Below, one piece after another: positions 1 through 14,103 of a stretch of 64,000 nucleotides of DNA. Positions within the stretch are counted from its first letter, which is position 1, and each line of letters begins with the position of its first letter. A model generated the notes under the pieces. It was not told the DNA's origin and made no database searches. It was given only the letters and a program-made list of their open reading frames with translations. Both the position numbers and the translations under genes were made by a program. This DNA comes from Methylobacterium sp. WSM2598 (GTDB lineage Bacteria > Pseudomonadota > Alphaproteobacteria > Rhizobiales > Beijerinckiaceae), in contig NZ_KB900609.1 in the NCBI RefSeq assembly GCF_000379105.1, positions 2,716,365-2,780,364 of the forward strand, given 5' to 3'.

Positions 1-204
1 ATCAGCCACGCGCTCACCGCGGTCGAGACCCTGCGCCACCACGCGGTCGCGCTGCGGGCCGTGGTGGTGAGCGAGACGCCAGGGGCCCCGACCCCGCCCG
101 AGACCGTCGCGGAGGCGATCGGCCGGCACGCGGGCGCGCGGGTGCTCTGCGTGCGGCGCGGCGGCGGCTTCCCGGCCGAGGGGCTCTCGGTGGTGCCGGG
201 CTGA
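1..204 (+). CDS. bioD: Dethiobiotin synthase-like protein, C-terminal part
   Basis: Only the last 67 residues are in the window, read in frame from base 1 to a TGA at 202-204. The segment begins with ISHALTAVETLRHHAVALR, which resembles the conserved helix of ATP-dependent dethiobiotin synthetase (BioD) that follows its P-loop core, then a strand AVVVSE. BioD closes the ureido ring of dethiobiotin in biotin synthesis in the cytoplasm. The catalytic P-loop and Mg-binding residues lie outside the window, so the family call rests on this short tail alone. The gene runs convergently towards the hybrid kinase that ends at 267. Confidence 0.55.
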   Translation: MSHALTAVETLRHHAVALRAVVVSETPGAPTPPETVAEAIGRHAGARVLCVRRGGGFPAEGLSVVPG

Positions 205-266
205 TCCGGAGGTCCGCTGACCGGTGCGGCCTCGCAGCGGGGCGTGGCCGCGATCGGCGGCACGGA

Positions 267-2371
267 TCAGGCCGCCGTCACCACCGCCAGCACCGCCGCG
301 AGCTGCAGCGCCAGCTCATCCTGGCTGAAGGGCTTGGCGAGGCGGGGCAGCGCCAGCTCGTCCTCGCTCGGCAGTTCCGCGTAGCCGGTGGCCAGGATCA
401 CCGGCAGGCCGGGATGCGCCGCGCGCAGGGCGCGGGCGAGGTCGAGGCCCGTCATGCCCGGCATGGCGTGGTCCGTCACCACGGCGTCGATGCCGGCCCT
501 CCCCTCGATCAGGGCCAGCGCCTCGGCGGCCGAGGCCGCCTCCAGGGCGACGTGGCCGAGATCCTCCAGCATCGCCGCGGTGCCGAGCCGCACCAGCGGA
601 TCGTCGTCCACCACCAGAACCGTCGAGGGCGGGATCTCGGCCAGACCCGGCAGCGCCGCCCGCGCCGGGTTCTCCCGCGCCTCGACCGGGGCGGCGGCGG
701 GCAGCCAGAGGGCGACCGTGGTCCCCTGCCCCGGCGCGCTCGACACCCGCAGCGTCCCGCCCGACTGCGCCATCAGCCCCTGCACCATCGACAGGCCGAG
801 CCCGGTGCCCTTGCCCGGCCCCTTGGTGGTGAAGAAGGGCTCGGTCGCCTTGGCCAGGGTGGCCGCATCCATGCCCGTGCCGGTATCGGCGAGGGCGACC
901 CGCACGTAGGCGCCGGGGGGCAGGCCCGGCGCCGCCGCGACGCTGCCGCCCTCGAGCGTGATCGTGCCGCCGGTCGGCATGGCGTCGCGGGCATTCACCG
1001 CGAGGTTGAGGAGCGCGAGTTCGAACTGGTTGGCGTCGATGCGCACCGGCGGCAGGTCGGCCGGCAGGCGGGTCTCCAGGGCGACGCTCGGCCCGAGCGC
1101 CCGCTCCAGCAGGCCCCGCATCCCCTCGACGAGGTCGGCCACCGCCACGGTCTCGGGGCGCAGCTCCTGGCGCCGGGCGAAGGCGAGGAGCCGCTGCGTC
1201 AGGGCGGCGCCGCGCTGCGCCCCCTGCACGGCGTTGCCGAGGAGGCGCCGGGCGAGGTCGTCCTGCGGGTCGAGGCGCTTCTCCAGGAGTTCGAGCGAGC
1301 CCAGCACCGCCATCAGCAGGTTGTTGAAATCGTGCGCCACGCCACCGGTGAGCTGGCCGATCGTGTCGAGCTTCTGCGCCTCGAAGAGCTGGGCGAGGGC
1401 CGCCTCCCGCTCGCGCGTGCGCTCCTCGATCCGCCCCTCCAGCTCGCGGTTGAGGTCGATCAGCGCCTCCTCGGCGCGCTTGCGCGCCGTGATGTCGTAG
1501 GTGACGCCGCTGAGCCGCCGCCCGGCGGCATCGAGGGTCGTCGCCGCGGAGGCCGCGCACCAGCGCGTCTCCCCGTCCGGCCGCAGGATCCGGAATTCCG
1601 CGTCGAAGGGCTCGCCCGTGCGCGCCGCGTGGCGGCCGAGCGCCCGCAGGCGCTCCCGGTCCTCCGGGTGGATCAGCGCCTCGACCGCCTCCGGCGTCGG
1701 CACGAAGGCCGCCGGATCGACCCCGAACAGCCGGTACTGGCCCGCGTCCCAGCTGTAGCTGCGGGTCGCCGGGTCCCAGTCCCAGGCGCCCATGCGGCCG
1801 GCGGCCAGCGCGAGGCTGCGCCGCTGCTCGCTCTCGCGCAGGCGCGCCGTCGAGGCCTCCAGGGCGGCCGTGCGCTCGGCCACGTGCTGCTCCAGCTCGG
1901 CGTTCAGCCGCTCCAGCTGCCGGGTCTTGCGGTAGAGTTCGGCGAAGATCCGGACCTTCGCGCGCAGCACCGCCGGCACCACCGGCACCGGCACGTAATC
2001 GACCGCCCCCGCCTCGTAGCCGCGCAGGTGGTCGAGGTCGCTGATCTGGATCGCCGAGACGAAGATGATCGCCACGTGCTGGTAGCGCGGGTGCTCGCGG
2101 ATCATCGTGGCGAGCTCGATCCCGTCGAGTTCGGGCATGCAGACGTCGATCAGCACCACGGCGATCTCGGTGCGCAGCAGGTGCTCCAGCGCCTCCCGGG
2201 CCGAGCTGGCCTTGATCAGCCGGTCCCCCAGCTCGCTCAGGATGACCTCGTAGCTGAGCAGCTTGGCCGGCTGGTCGTCGACCAGCAGGATGTTGACGCG
2301 CTCCTCCTCCGGCCGCGGGGACGGGGCGGCCATCGGGGGGGCGACGCCCTGGGGAGCGCCGGGCAGGGAGG

Positions 2372-2387
<16 letters not shown>
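267..2387 (-). CDS. Receiver-first hybrid sensor histidine kinase (REC-PAS-HisKA-HATPase-REC)
   Basis: A 706-residue soluble hybrid kinase with no membrane segment. It opens with a receiver domain (about residues 35-150; acidic pair in LLVDDQ, phospho-acceptor in LIDVCMPELDG). A coiled-coil linker follows, then a PAS domain (about 200-310; GAWDWDP start, PAC end DITARKRAEEAL). A HisKA box of the GGVAHDFNNLL type and an HATPase with N box NLAVNARDAM and G2 box GTGLGLSMV come next, and a C-terminal receiver (VVDDDPLVR, VTDHAMPG) closes the protein. In the first receiver the conserved lysine position reads VDYVPVPVV, so the usual switch lysine appears to be missing. The start chosen, MAPPVTSLPG, overlaps the end of the upstream poly-HAMP kinase by 16 bases, which implies translational coupling. 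A second possible start lies at 2333. It probably acts with the upstream kinase in one phosphorelay; its targets are unknown. Confidence 0.9.
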
Positions 2388-7945
<5,558 letters not shown>

Positions 7946-8161
7946 GGCTAAGCTCCCCGGGGGTATGTTCCGAGGGAACCATATCCGCCGAGCCCGCAAA
8001 GGTCTAACGCGCGGGGGGCTCACGCGCGGGTTCTCACGCGCGCGTGAGGTGGCGCTGTGGAAAGCGCGGCCGTGGCGCCGTCGGATCCTCCGCGCGCCGA
8101 TCCCGGCGCAGGGTCCGGGCGGGACGCCGGCCCTGCCCGCCGCCGGAAGCGGGGCGGGACC

Positions 8162-8551
8162 TTAACCGTCGCGGCCGGGCGGGTCTCCCCCCGCCCCCGC
8201 CAGGGCCGCCGCCACCGCCGCGCGCGCCTCCTTGAGCCGGAAGGGCTTGCGCAGGAAGGCGGTGTAGCCGCGGCAGCGCTCCCGCACGGCGGTCTCGGGC
8301 ATCGAGCTCATCAGCACGACCGGGATGCGGGCCGTGGCGGCGTCCTCGGCGAGCGCCCGCAGCATCGCCGGCCCGTCCATCACCGGCATCATGAAGTCGA
8401 GGAGGATCAGGTCGGGCCGCGCCTCGGCGAGGCGCGCGAGGCCGTGGCGGCCGTTGGCCGCGGTGAGCACCGTGTGACCCTCATCCGTGAGAACCGAATC
8501 CAGGAGCTCGGCGATGCCGAACTCGTCGTCCACGATGAGCACCGTCGCCAC
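8162..8551 (-). CDS. Single-domain response regulator (receiver only)
   Basis: A 129-residue CheY-like receiver with no output domain. The acidic pair is D8-D9 (VLIVDDE), the phospho-acceptor is D52 (LLDFMMPVMDG), the conserved Ser is in VVLMSS and the switch lysine is K101 (FLRKPF). It starts four bases after the stop of the KaiC-like gene and is the last gene of the kinase-KaiC-receiver operon. It is the obvious phosphoryl partner of that operon's histidine kinase, or a diffusible carrier to another protein. Output by protein-protein contact is inferred. Confidence 0.9.
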   Translation of the reverse strand: MATVLIVDDEFGIAELLDSVLTDEGHTVLTAANGRHGLARLAEARPDLILLDFMMPVMDGPAMLRALAEDAATARIPVVLMSSMPETAVRERCRGYTAFLRKPFRLKEARAAVAAALAGAGGDPPGRDG

Positions 8552-8555
8552 GCGC

Positions 8556-10061
8556 TCACTCCCCGCCGCGCCGTCCCGCGGGGGACTGGAGCTCGGCCAG
8601 GATGGCCTCGGCGCGGTCGGGTCCGTCCTCGACGACGAGGCCGCCGGCCCGGATGGCGAAGCAGCGCAGGCGCTGGTCGATGGCGCTGTCCCGTGCCTTG
8701 ATCACCGACACCATGCGGTGGAGCGCGGAGCGCTGCTCGACGAAGCGCATGAGCAGGATGTTCTCGGTGATGGCGGAGGCCCCCCTGAGCGACACGCCGC
8801 TGAGCGGGAAGCCGGCGGCGAGCCCGGTGAGATCGGTCTCCATCGTGACGATGCTGGTCACGTTGAGGGCCCGCAGCTCCGCCGTCAGGGCGGCGACGAT
8901 GCGGATGATCCGGTCCCCGTCCTCGGCCAGACGGCTCATCGCGTCGAGTCCGTCGAGGAACACGCGCCGCACGCCGCGGTTCCGCACGGTCGCGAGGAGC
9001 TGGTCGCAGACCTCGTCGATCAGTCCCTCGGTCGCCGGCTGCCACATCAGCCCGACCTCCCCGGCGGCGATCGCCGCCGCCGCGGCCAGCCCGAGGGCTT
9101 CCGCCTTGGCCTTGAGCGATTCCGCGCTCTCGTGGAAGCCCACGAGGAGGCCCGGCTCCGCCCCGGACCCCAGGAATTGCAGGCCCAACGTGGTCTTGCC
9201 GATGCCGGAGGGGCCCGCCAGGAGCGTCGTCGAGTGGAGCGGCAGGCCGCCGTCGAGCATCCCGTCGAGGGCGGGTACGCCGAGCGGAACCTTGGGCCCG
9301 CGCAGGTGGTCGCGCCGGCTCGGCTCGCGCAGGCGGGCCTCGGTGCGGGGATAGACCGCCACCCCCGCATCCGTGATGCGGAAGACGTGGCGCCCGCGCA
9401 GGAATCCGCTGCCGCGGAACTTGCGCACCTCGAGGTCCCGCTCGGACCGGCGGCCGTAGGGGCGGCTCGACAACTCGATCAGCCCGTCCACCATCGTGTG
9501 CTCGGCCGCCACCATCTCGGCGCCCGTGGCCGCGCTGGTGAGCAGCAGGATCGTGGCGCCGGTGGCCGCCGCCTGGGTCTGCAATTCGTGGATGAACTTC
9601 TTGAATTCGATGGCCGAATCCGCGGTTTCCTCCGCCGCCATCACGCCGTCGAGGACGATCAGGCTCGCCTCCCGCCCGGCCGCCTCCCGGCGCAGCAGCG
9701 TCAGGAGCCCGGACAGGCCCTCGTCCTGCAGGGTGCGGAAGGCCGACAGGTAGGTCAGGCGGTCGGGGATGGCGCCGGAATCGAAGAAGCCCAGGGGCGC
9801 GATGTGCCCGAGCATCCGGGCGTGACTCTCGGCCAGGAGGGTCACGTAGAGCGCCCGCCTGCCGCCCGCCGCCGCGTGGGTGAAGCAGACTTGGTTGGCC
9901 AGGATGGTCTTGCCGCTGCCCGGCGTGCCCTGGACGATGTAGACGCCGCCCTCGAACAGGCCGCCGCCCAGGATCGCGTCGAGCCCGGCGATCCCCGTCG
10001 GGACGCGCTCCAGCCCGCCGTAGCCGCCGACCCGCGTCGTGCTCGCACCCGCCCCGGTCAT
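8556..10061 (-). CDS. Two-domain KaiC-like RecA-family ATPase
   Basis: A 501-residue protein with two RecA/KaiC domains. The first has the start motif VPTGIAGLDAILGGGL, Walker A GTPGSGKT at 45-52 and Walker B LIVLDG at 134-139. The second has VPLGVPALDGMLDGGLP, Walker A GPSGIGKT at 283-290 and Walker B VFLDGL near 367-372. Where clock KaiC carries a pair of catalytic glutamates after the strand following the P-loop, these domains read LLAESHARM and GFHESAESL, so each keeps only one clear Glu. No kaiA or kaiB gene is near. Members of this family bind and hydrolyse ATP as oligomers and often sit beside two-component proteins. Position between a histidine kinase (18 bases upstream) and a receiver (four bases downstream) suggests an ATP-dependent scaffold or timer for that pair. 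A role in circadian timing is not supported by the sequence. Confidence 0.9.
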   Translation of the reverse strand: MTGAGASTTRVGGYGGLERVPTGIAGLDAILGGGLFEGGVYIVQGTPGSGKTILANQVCFTHAAAGGRRALYVTLLAESHARMLGHIAPLGFFDSGAIPDRLTYLSAFRTLQDEGLSGLLTLLRREAAGREASLIVLDGVMAAEETADSAIEFKKFIHELQTQAAATGATILLLTSAATGAEMVAAEHTMVDGLIELSSRPYGRRSERDLEVRKFRGSGFLRGRHVFRITDAGVAVYPRTEARLREPSRRDHLRGPKVPLGVPALDGMLDGGLPLHSTTLLAGPSGIGKTTLGLQFLGSGAEPGLLVGFHESAESLKAKAEALGLAAAAAIAAGEVGLMWQPATEGLIDEVCDQLLATVRNRGVRRVFLDGLDAMSRLAEDGDRIIRIVAALTAELRALNVTSIVTMETDLTGLAAGFPLSGVSLRGASAITENILLMRFVEQRSALHRMVSVIKARDSAIDQRLRCFAIRAGGLVVEDGPDRAEAILAELQSPAGRRGGE

Positions 10062-10079
10062 CGTGGTCTCGGTATCCGT

Positions 10080-10901
10080 CTAGAGATAGAGGGGGAGAGT
10101 TACCGTGAAGGTCGCGCCTTCACCAGCCCCGCTCCGCACGCTCACGCTCCCCTCCATCGCCTCGGCGAGGCGGCGCACCAGCCAGAGCCCGACCCCGAAG
10201 CCGCTGCGCAGCTCGGGATCCGGCAGCGCCGCCCGCTCGAAGCGCTCGAAGATCCGCTCCTGGTCGGCCGGCGGGATGCCGTGCCCCTCGTCGCGGACGC
10301 GGATCGCCGCCCGCGCCCCGATCCGCTCGGCCTCGATCGCGACCGGCTTGGAATCCCCGTACTTGATCGCGTTCGTGACGAGGTTGTCGAGGATCTGGTC
10401 GAGGGCGACCCGCTCGCAGCGCAGGACGAGCTCCTCCGGCACCGCCACCGTGAGGCGGCTCCCCGCATGGGCCGCGAGGGGCTCGACGCCCCGCGCCACC
10501 TCGCGCACCACCTCGGCGAGGACCACCGGGGCGGGATCGAGGACGAGGCGCCCGGCCTGGGCGCGCGAGACGTCGAGGATCGTCGTCGCCCGCCGCACGT
10601 AGCGCTCCACGAGCCAGTGCAGGCGGGACAAGCCTTGAGCGAGGCGCGGCCCCGCCGCCTCGTCCTCGGCCGCGTCCCGCAGGCGCTCGACCTGGCCGAG
10701 GATCGGGGTCATCGGGTTGCGCAGCTCGTGCGCCATGGCCGCCAGGAACGCGTCGCGCTCGTGCAGGGCCGCCTGCAGGGCCGCAACCTCGCGGCGCAGG
10801 GCCGCCGTCTCGGCCAGGAGGGGGCCGGTGAGGTCGGTCCCGGGTTCGGGCGGCGCGGCGTCGCGCCGGACGCCGCCTCGCCGGGTCTCCGGCTCGCTCA
10901 T
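10080..10901 (-). CDS. Soluble sensor histidine kinase (KaiC operon)
   Basis: A 273-residue cytoplasmic kinase. Residues 25-52 form a short coiled coil; the HisKA box MAHELRNPMTP puts the phospho-His at 58. The ATPase domain has N box DNLVTNAIKYGD, G1 DEGHGIP, F box IFERFER and G2 GFGVGLWLV. There is no recognisable sensor domain or membrane span, so the input is probably a protein partner. It is the first gene of an operon with the KaiC-like ATPase and the lone receiver. The methionine chosen is the first in the frame; the N-terminal 20 residues are basic and could be untranslated. Confidence 0.88.
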   Translation of the reverse strand: MSEPETRRGGVRRDAAPPEPGTDLTGPLLAETAALRREVAALQAALHERDAFLAAMAHELRNPMTPILGQVERLRDAAEDEAAGPRLAQGLSRLHWLVERYVRRATTILDVSRAQAGRLVLDPAPVVLAEVVREVARGVEPLAAHAGSRLTVAVPEELVLRCERVALDQILDNLVTNAIKYGDSKPVAIEAERIGARAAIRVRDEGHGIPPADQERIFERFERAALPDPELRSGFGVGLWLVRRLAEAMEGSVSVRSGAGEGATFTVTLPLYL

Positions 10902-11120
10902 CGGATCTCCCCGCGAACGGGGTCCCTGCGGACGGGCACGGGGTCCGGATCCCGGCGCCGGAGAGGACCGCCCCGGAGCCGGACCGTATCTAGAGGCTGC
11001 ACGGAGCGCAGACAGGTCCCGGGCCGGGTCGGCGACGTCCGGCCAGGAGGCCCGGCAGGAGGCCCGTGTCGGGCGCCGGGTGCGGCGCCGAGTTCGGCCG
11101 ATTGCGTGGGGCGGTTCCGC

Positions 11121-11756
11121 TCAGCGCCGCGGCACCGCGATCTCCACCACGCGGGCGCCGCCCACGCGCCGGGCCGCGGGGCGCTCGACCGTCCCGGCCG
11201 CCAGCCAGGACCCGTCCCGGGCGCGGCGATAGACGGCCGGCCCGGCCGCACCGGGCTCGCCGGCCCGCGGTCGCGCCGCCCCGACCCCGTCGATGACGTA
11301 GACGACCGGCTCGGCCCGCGGCGGGCTCGGAATGCCCGCCACCGTGGGAACGCCGTAGGTGCCGTAGCCCCAGGCGGTCGGCACGAGTTCGGCGGGCCGT
11401 GGCAGGGTGAGGAGCGGCCCCTCCGTGACGATGGGCGGAACGGCCTCGCCGCCGGCCACCACGCCGCCCGCGAAACCGTAGGGGTCGGCCGCGAAGCGGC
11501 CGCGGCGGTGTCCGGCCCGGCCGTCATGCCGCGGCGCGCGCGGCGACGCCGCAGGCCCGTAGGCGCCCCCCCGGGGCGGTCCGTAGGCGGACCGCTGCGG
11601 CGGTCCGTAGGCGGACCGCTGCGGCGGTCCGTAGGCGGACCGCTGCGGAGGTCCGTAGCCGGCACCCTGGATCGGGGCGGAGGGCCGCGCCGCGGCGGGC
11701 CCGGCGAGGAGACCCGCCAGGGCGGCGAGCCCGAGGCCGATCAGGTCACGACGCAT
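11121..11756 (-). CDS. Exported hypothetical protein with YGPPQRSA repeats
   Basis: A 211-residue protein with a signal peptide (MRRDLIGLGLAALAGLLAGPAAA, cleavage after AAA). It is followed by an extended region made of YGPPQRSA octapeptides, then a Gly/Pro-rich body and a C-terminal basic strand segment (VVEIAVPRR). The start has GGGAG about ten bases upstream; a longer form from 11804 would bury the signal peptide. The composition suggests a periplasmic or surface-exposed structural protein. I do not recognise a family. Confidence 0.65.
   Translation of the reverse strand: MRRDLIGLGLAALAGLLAGPAAARPSAPIQGAGYGPPQRSAYGPPQRSAYGPPQRSAYGPPRGGAYGPAASPRAPRHDGRAGHRRGRFAADPYGFAGGVVAGGEAVPPIVTEGPLLTLPRPAELVPTAWGYGTYGVPTVAGIPSPPRAEPVVYVIDGVGAARPRAGEPGAAGPAVYRRARDGSWLAAGTVERPAARRVGGARVVEIAVPRR
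11578..11657 (-). repeat. 24-bp tandem repeat in coding sequence
   Basis: Three nearly perfect 24-base units plus a partial fourth, encoding YGPPQRSA, inside the exported hypothetical protein. The array keeps the reading frame, so unit gain or loss would change protein length in eight-residue steps. Confidence 0.85.
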
Positions 11757-12027
11757 GATCCCACGCTCCCGCTCACATCCGCTCGTCAATCGCACATGCC
11801 GCATGGTCGTTCCCGCCCGGCAGCCGCGCCAGCCGTGGCAGAGTGCGTAATGCCCCGGCGGATCCCCGCCCCGCCTCCTCCGGCGCGCAGAATTCGCAAG
11901 CTCTCGTTCTCGCTCTCGCGCCCGCGGGCCCGTGCACCTGCCCTCGCGTCAGAGGTCGAGCCAAGATGCAAAGCTTGTCGCTCGATCGTTAACGGTTTCG
12001 GAGATCGGCACTGCTATCGTGCAGGCG

Positions 12028-14034
12028 ATGATGGGTCACGCAATGCAAGCAGACTTCGCCAAGTTGCTCGATGCAGAGATCGCAAAGACTTGGAGCGATC
12101 GACGGATGAGCGTGCTCAAGCGGCTGTACGAGGCGCAGCAGCGGCAGGCGCAGCGGCAGGATGCGCGCAGCGCGATCTGGTTCGTCGGCGCGCTCTACAT
12201 CCTGTTCTCGATCACGGACGCGATCCTGATCGGCGACGTGATCGTGTACGCAGTCCTGCTGCGGCTCGCCATCGGCACCGTCTACATCGCCTGCATCGGC
12301 CTGCAGATCAGGCGCGACGTCGACGCCCGCCTGATCGAGCTGCAATGCGCCCTCGGCGTCGTCGTCGGCTACGCATCCTGGTTGCTGCTGACCTTCTTCA
12401 GCGACCACAGCGCCAACGTTTCCTACTATCTTGCCTACGGCACCGTCTTCATGATGGTGGCCAATCTGTTCTTCAACTTTCGCTTCCGAGTCGCGCTGCT
12501 CACCTCCGGCCTGATCACTCTGATCTTCTTCGTCTCGGCCTTTCTGTGTTTCGATTTCCCGTTCCACTATTATGCCGCGATCGGGTCGCTCTACGTCCTG
12601 AGCTTCGTTCTGACGATCTTTATCAACTGGAAATTGAACCTGGAGCGTTATCGCGTGTTCCTCAACGCGATGCGGGCGGAGATACGCCAGCGGCAGGCGG
12701 CGGAGCGCGGCGAGGAACTGCTGAAACTGTCGACGACCGACGCGCTCACGGGTCTCGCCAACCGGCGGGCCATCGACCAGGAGCTGCACAGCCTGTGGAA
12801 GGCATGGCGGGAGGGGGGCGCGGCCTTCGGGGTGGTCCTCATCGACATCGACTATTTCCGGATGTTCAACGACTATTACGGTCACCAGCGGGGCGATGCC
12901 GGCCTGGTCTCGATGGCGCGCGCCATGGCGGCCGTGGCGAGGCGGCACGGCGGGCGGATCGGCCGCTTCGGGGGCGAGGACTTCATCCTGCTCCTGCGCT
13001 GCGAGGAGCCGGAGGCGGTCGCCGCCGTCGCCGAGGAGGTGCGGCGGGAGGTGGAGGCGCTGGCGATCCCTCACGAGGCGCGGATGGACCACCTCGCCGC
13101 CGTGACGGCCAGCATCGGGGCGGCCTTCTGCCGGGGGATCGCGGCCGACAAGCCGGAGCGCATCGTCACCGCCGCCGAGCGCGCCCTGCTGCTCGCCAAG
13201 GACAGCAACCGCAACTGCGTGAAGCTGTTCGACGGCCGGCTGTTCGACCGCGTCAGCAGCCAGGACAGCGTCGCCGAGGCGGTGCGCACCGCGGTGGAGC
13301 GGGGGCGGGTGTCGCTGGTCTTCCAGCCGATCTGGGACGTGTCGGCCGGCCGGATCCTGGCGGCCGAGGCCCTGATGCGGCTCACCGCCCCGGACGGCAC
13401 CGCGCTCTCGCCCGCGACCTTCATCCCGGTGGCCGAGCGGACCGGGGCGATCGTGGAGCTCGGCGCCTTCGCGTTCCGGGAGGCCTGCCGCCAGCTCGCC
13501 GCGACCGAGGCGATCCCGATGGTCAGCGTGAACGTCTCGGCGGTGCAGCTCGGCCGCCCCGACTTCGTCGAGACGGTCGCGGCCCTGCTGCGCGAGACCG
13601 GCGTCGCGCCGGCCCGCCTCGCCGTCGAGATCACCGAGGGGCTGGAGATCGACACCGATTCCCGCGTCGCCGAGGCGATCGGCGCGCTCTCGCGGCTCGG
13701 CGTGCAGATCTGGCTCGACGATTTCGGCACCGGCTTCGCCGGCCTGTCCTGCATCAGCCGGATCAGCTTCGACACGATCAAGGTCGACAGGCTCTTCGTC
13801 CAGGCCAGCGACACGCCCCGCGGCGCCAAGATGCTCAAGGACATCGTGACGCTGGTGCAGAATTCCGGGCAGCGGATCGTGGTCGAGGGCGTCGAGACGG
13901 CCGACCAGGTCGAGCTCCTGAAGCAGTACGGGGTGGCCCTGCTCCAGGGCTACTACTTCAACCGGCCGATGTCGGCGGAGGCGCTGCGGATGCTGGCGGC
14001 CAAGGGCGGACGGCTGGCGTCGTCCGCCGGCTGA
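12028..14034 (+). CDS. Membrane GGDEF-EAL cyclic-di-GMP protein, GGDEF degenerate
   Basis: A protein of about 668 residues controlling cyclic di-GMP. About six membrane segments occupy the first 230 residues (for example WFVGALYILFSI and VALLTSGLITLIFFVS). A GGDEF domain follows with signature GGEDF in place of GG(D/E)EF, and the inhibitory RxxD site reads RHGG, so diguanylate cyclase activity is doubtful. The C-terminal EAL domain looks intact: AAEALMRL, VNVS, DDFGTG, KVDRLFV, VEGVET, GYYFNRP. The protein is therefore probably a phosphodiesterase with a regulatory GGDEF. The ATG at 12028 was chosen; ATGs at 12031, 12043 and 12106 and an upstream GTG at 11932 are alternatives, and no start has a strong ribosome site. 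Confidence 0.9.
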   Translation: MMGHAMQADFAKLLDAEIAKTWSDRRMSVLKRLYEAQQRQAQRQDARSAIWFVGALYILFSITDAILIGDVIVYAVLLRLAIGTVYIACIGLQIRRDVDARLIELQCALGVVVGYASWLLLTFFSDHSANVSYYLAYGTVFMMVANLFFNFRFRVALLTSGLITLIFFVSAFLCFDFPFHYYAAIGSLYVLSFVLTIFINWKLNLERYRVFLNAMRAEIRQRQAAERGEELLKLSTTDALTGLANRRAIDQELHSLWKAWREGGAAFGVVLIDIDYFRMFNDYYGHQRGDAGLVSMARAMAAVARRHGGRIGRFGGEDFILLLRCEEPEAVAAVAEEVRREVEALAIPHEARMDHLAAVTASIGAAFCRGIAADKPERIVTAAERALLLAKDSNRNCVKLFDGRLFDRVSSQDSVAEAVRTAVERGRVSLVFQPIWDVSAGRILAAEALMRLTAPDGTALSPATFIPVAERTGAIVELGAFAFREACRQLAATEAIPMVSVNVSAVQLGRPDFVETVAALLRETGVAPARLAVEITEGLEIDTDSRVAEAIGALSRLGVQIWLDDFGTGFAGLSCISRISFDTIKVDRLFVQASDTPRGAKMLKDIVTLVQNSGQRIVVEGVETADQVELLKQYGVALLQGYYFNRPMSAEALRMLAAKGGRLASSAG

Positions 14035-14088
14035 GCGGCGCGCCTGGCGCGGGCGGCGCGCCTCGCGCGGGCGGCGCGCCTCGCGCGC
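14035..14088. repeat. 18-bp tandem repeat between convergent genes
   Basis: Three head-to-tail 18-base units of GCGGCGCGCCTSGCGCGS type fill the gap between the GGDEF-EAL stop and the converging methyltransferase. The units are self-complementary in part and could act as a weak bidirectional terminator. Confidence 0.7.
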
Positions 14089-14103
14089 CGCCGGCCGGGC
14101 CGC

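Noticed and set aside
8556..10061. A circadian clock locus (kaiABC)
   Set aside because: Only a KaiC-like protein is present; there is no kaiA or kaiB, and the catalytic glutamate pairs are not intact.
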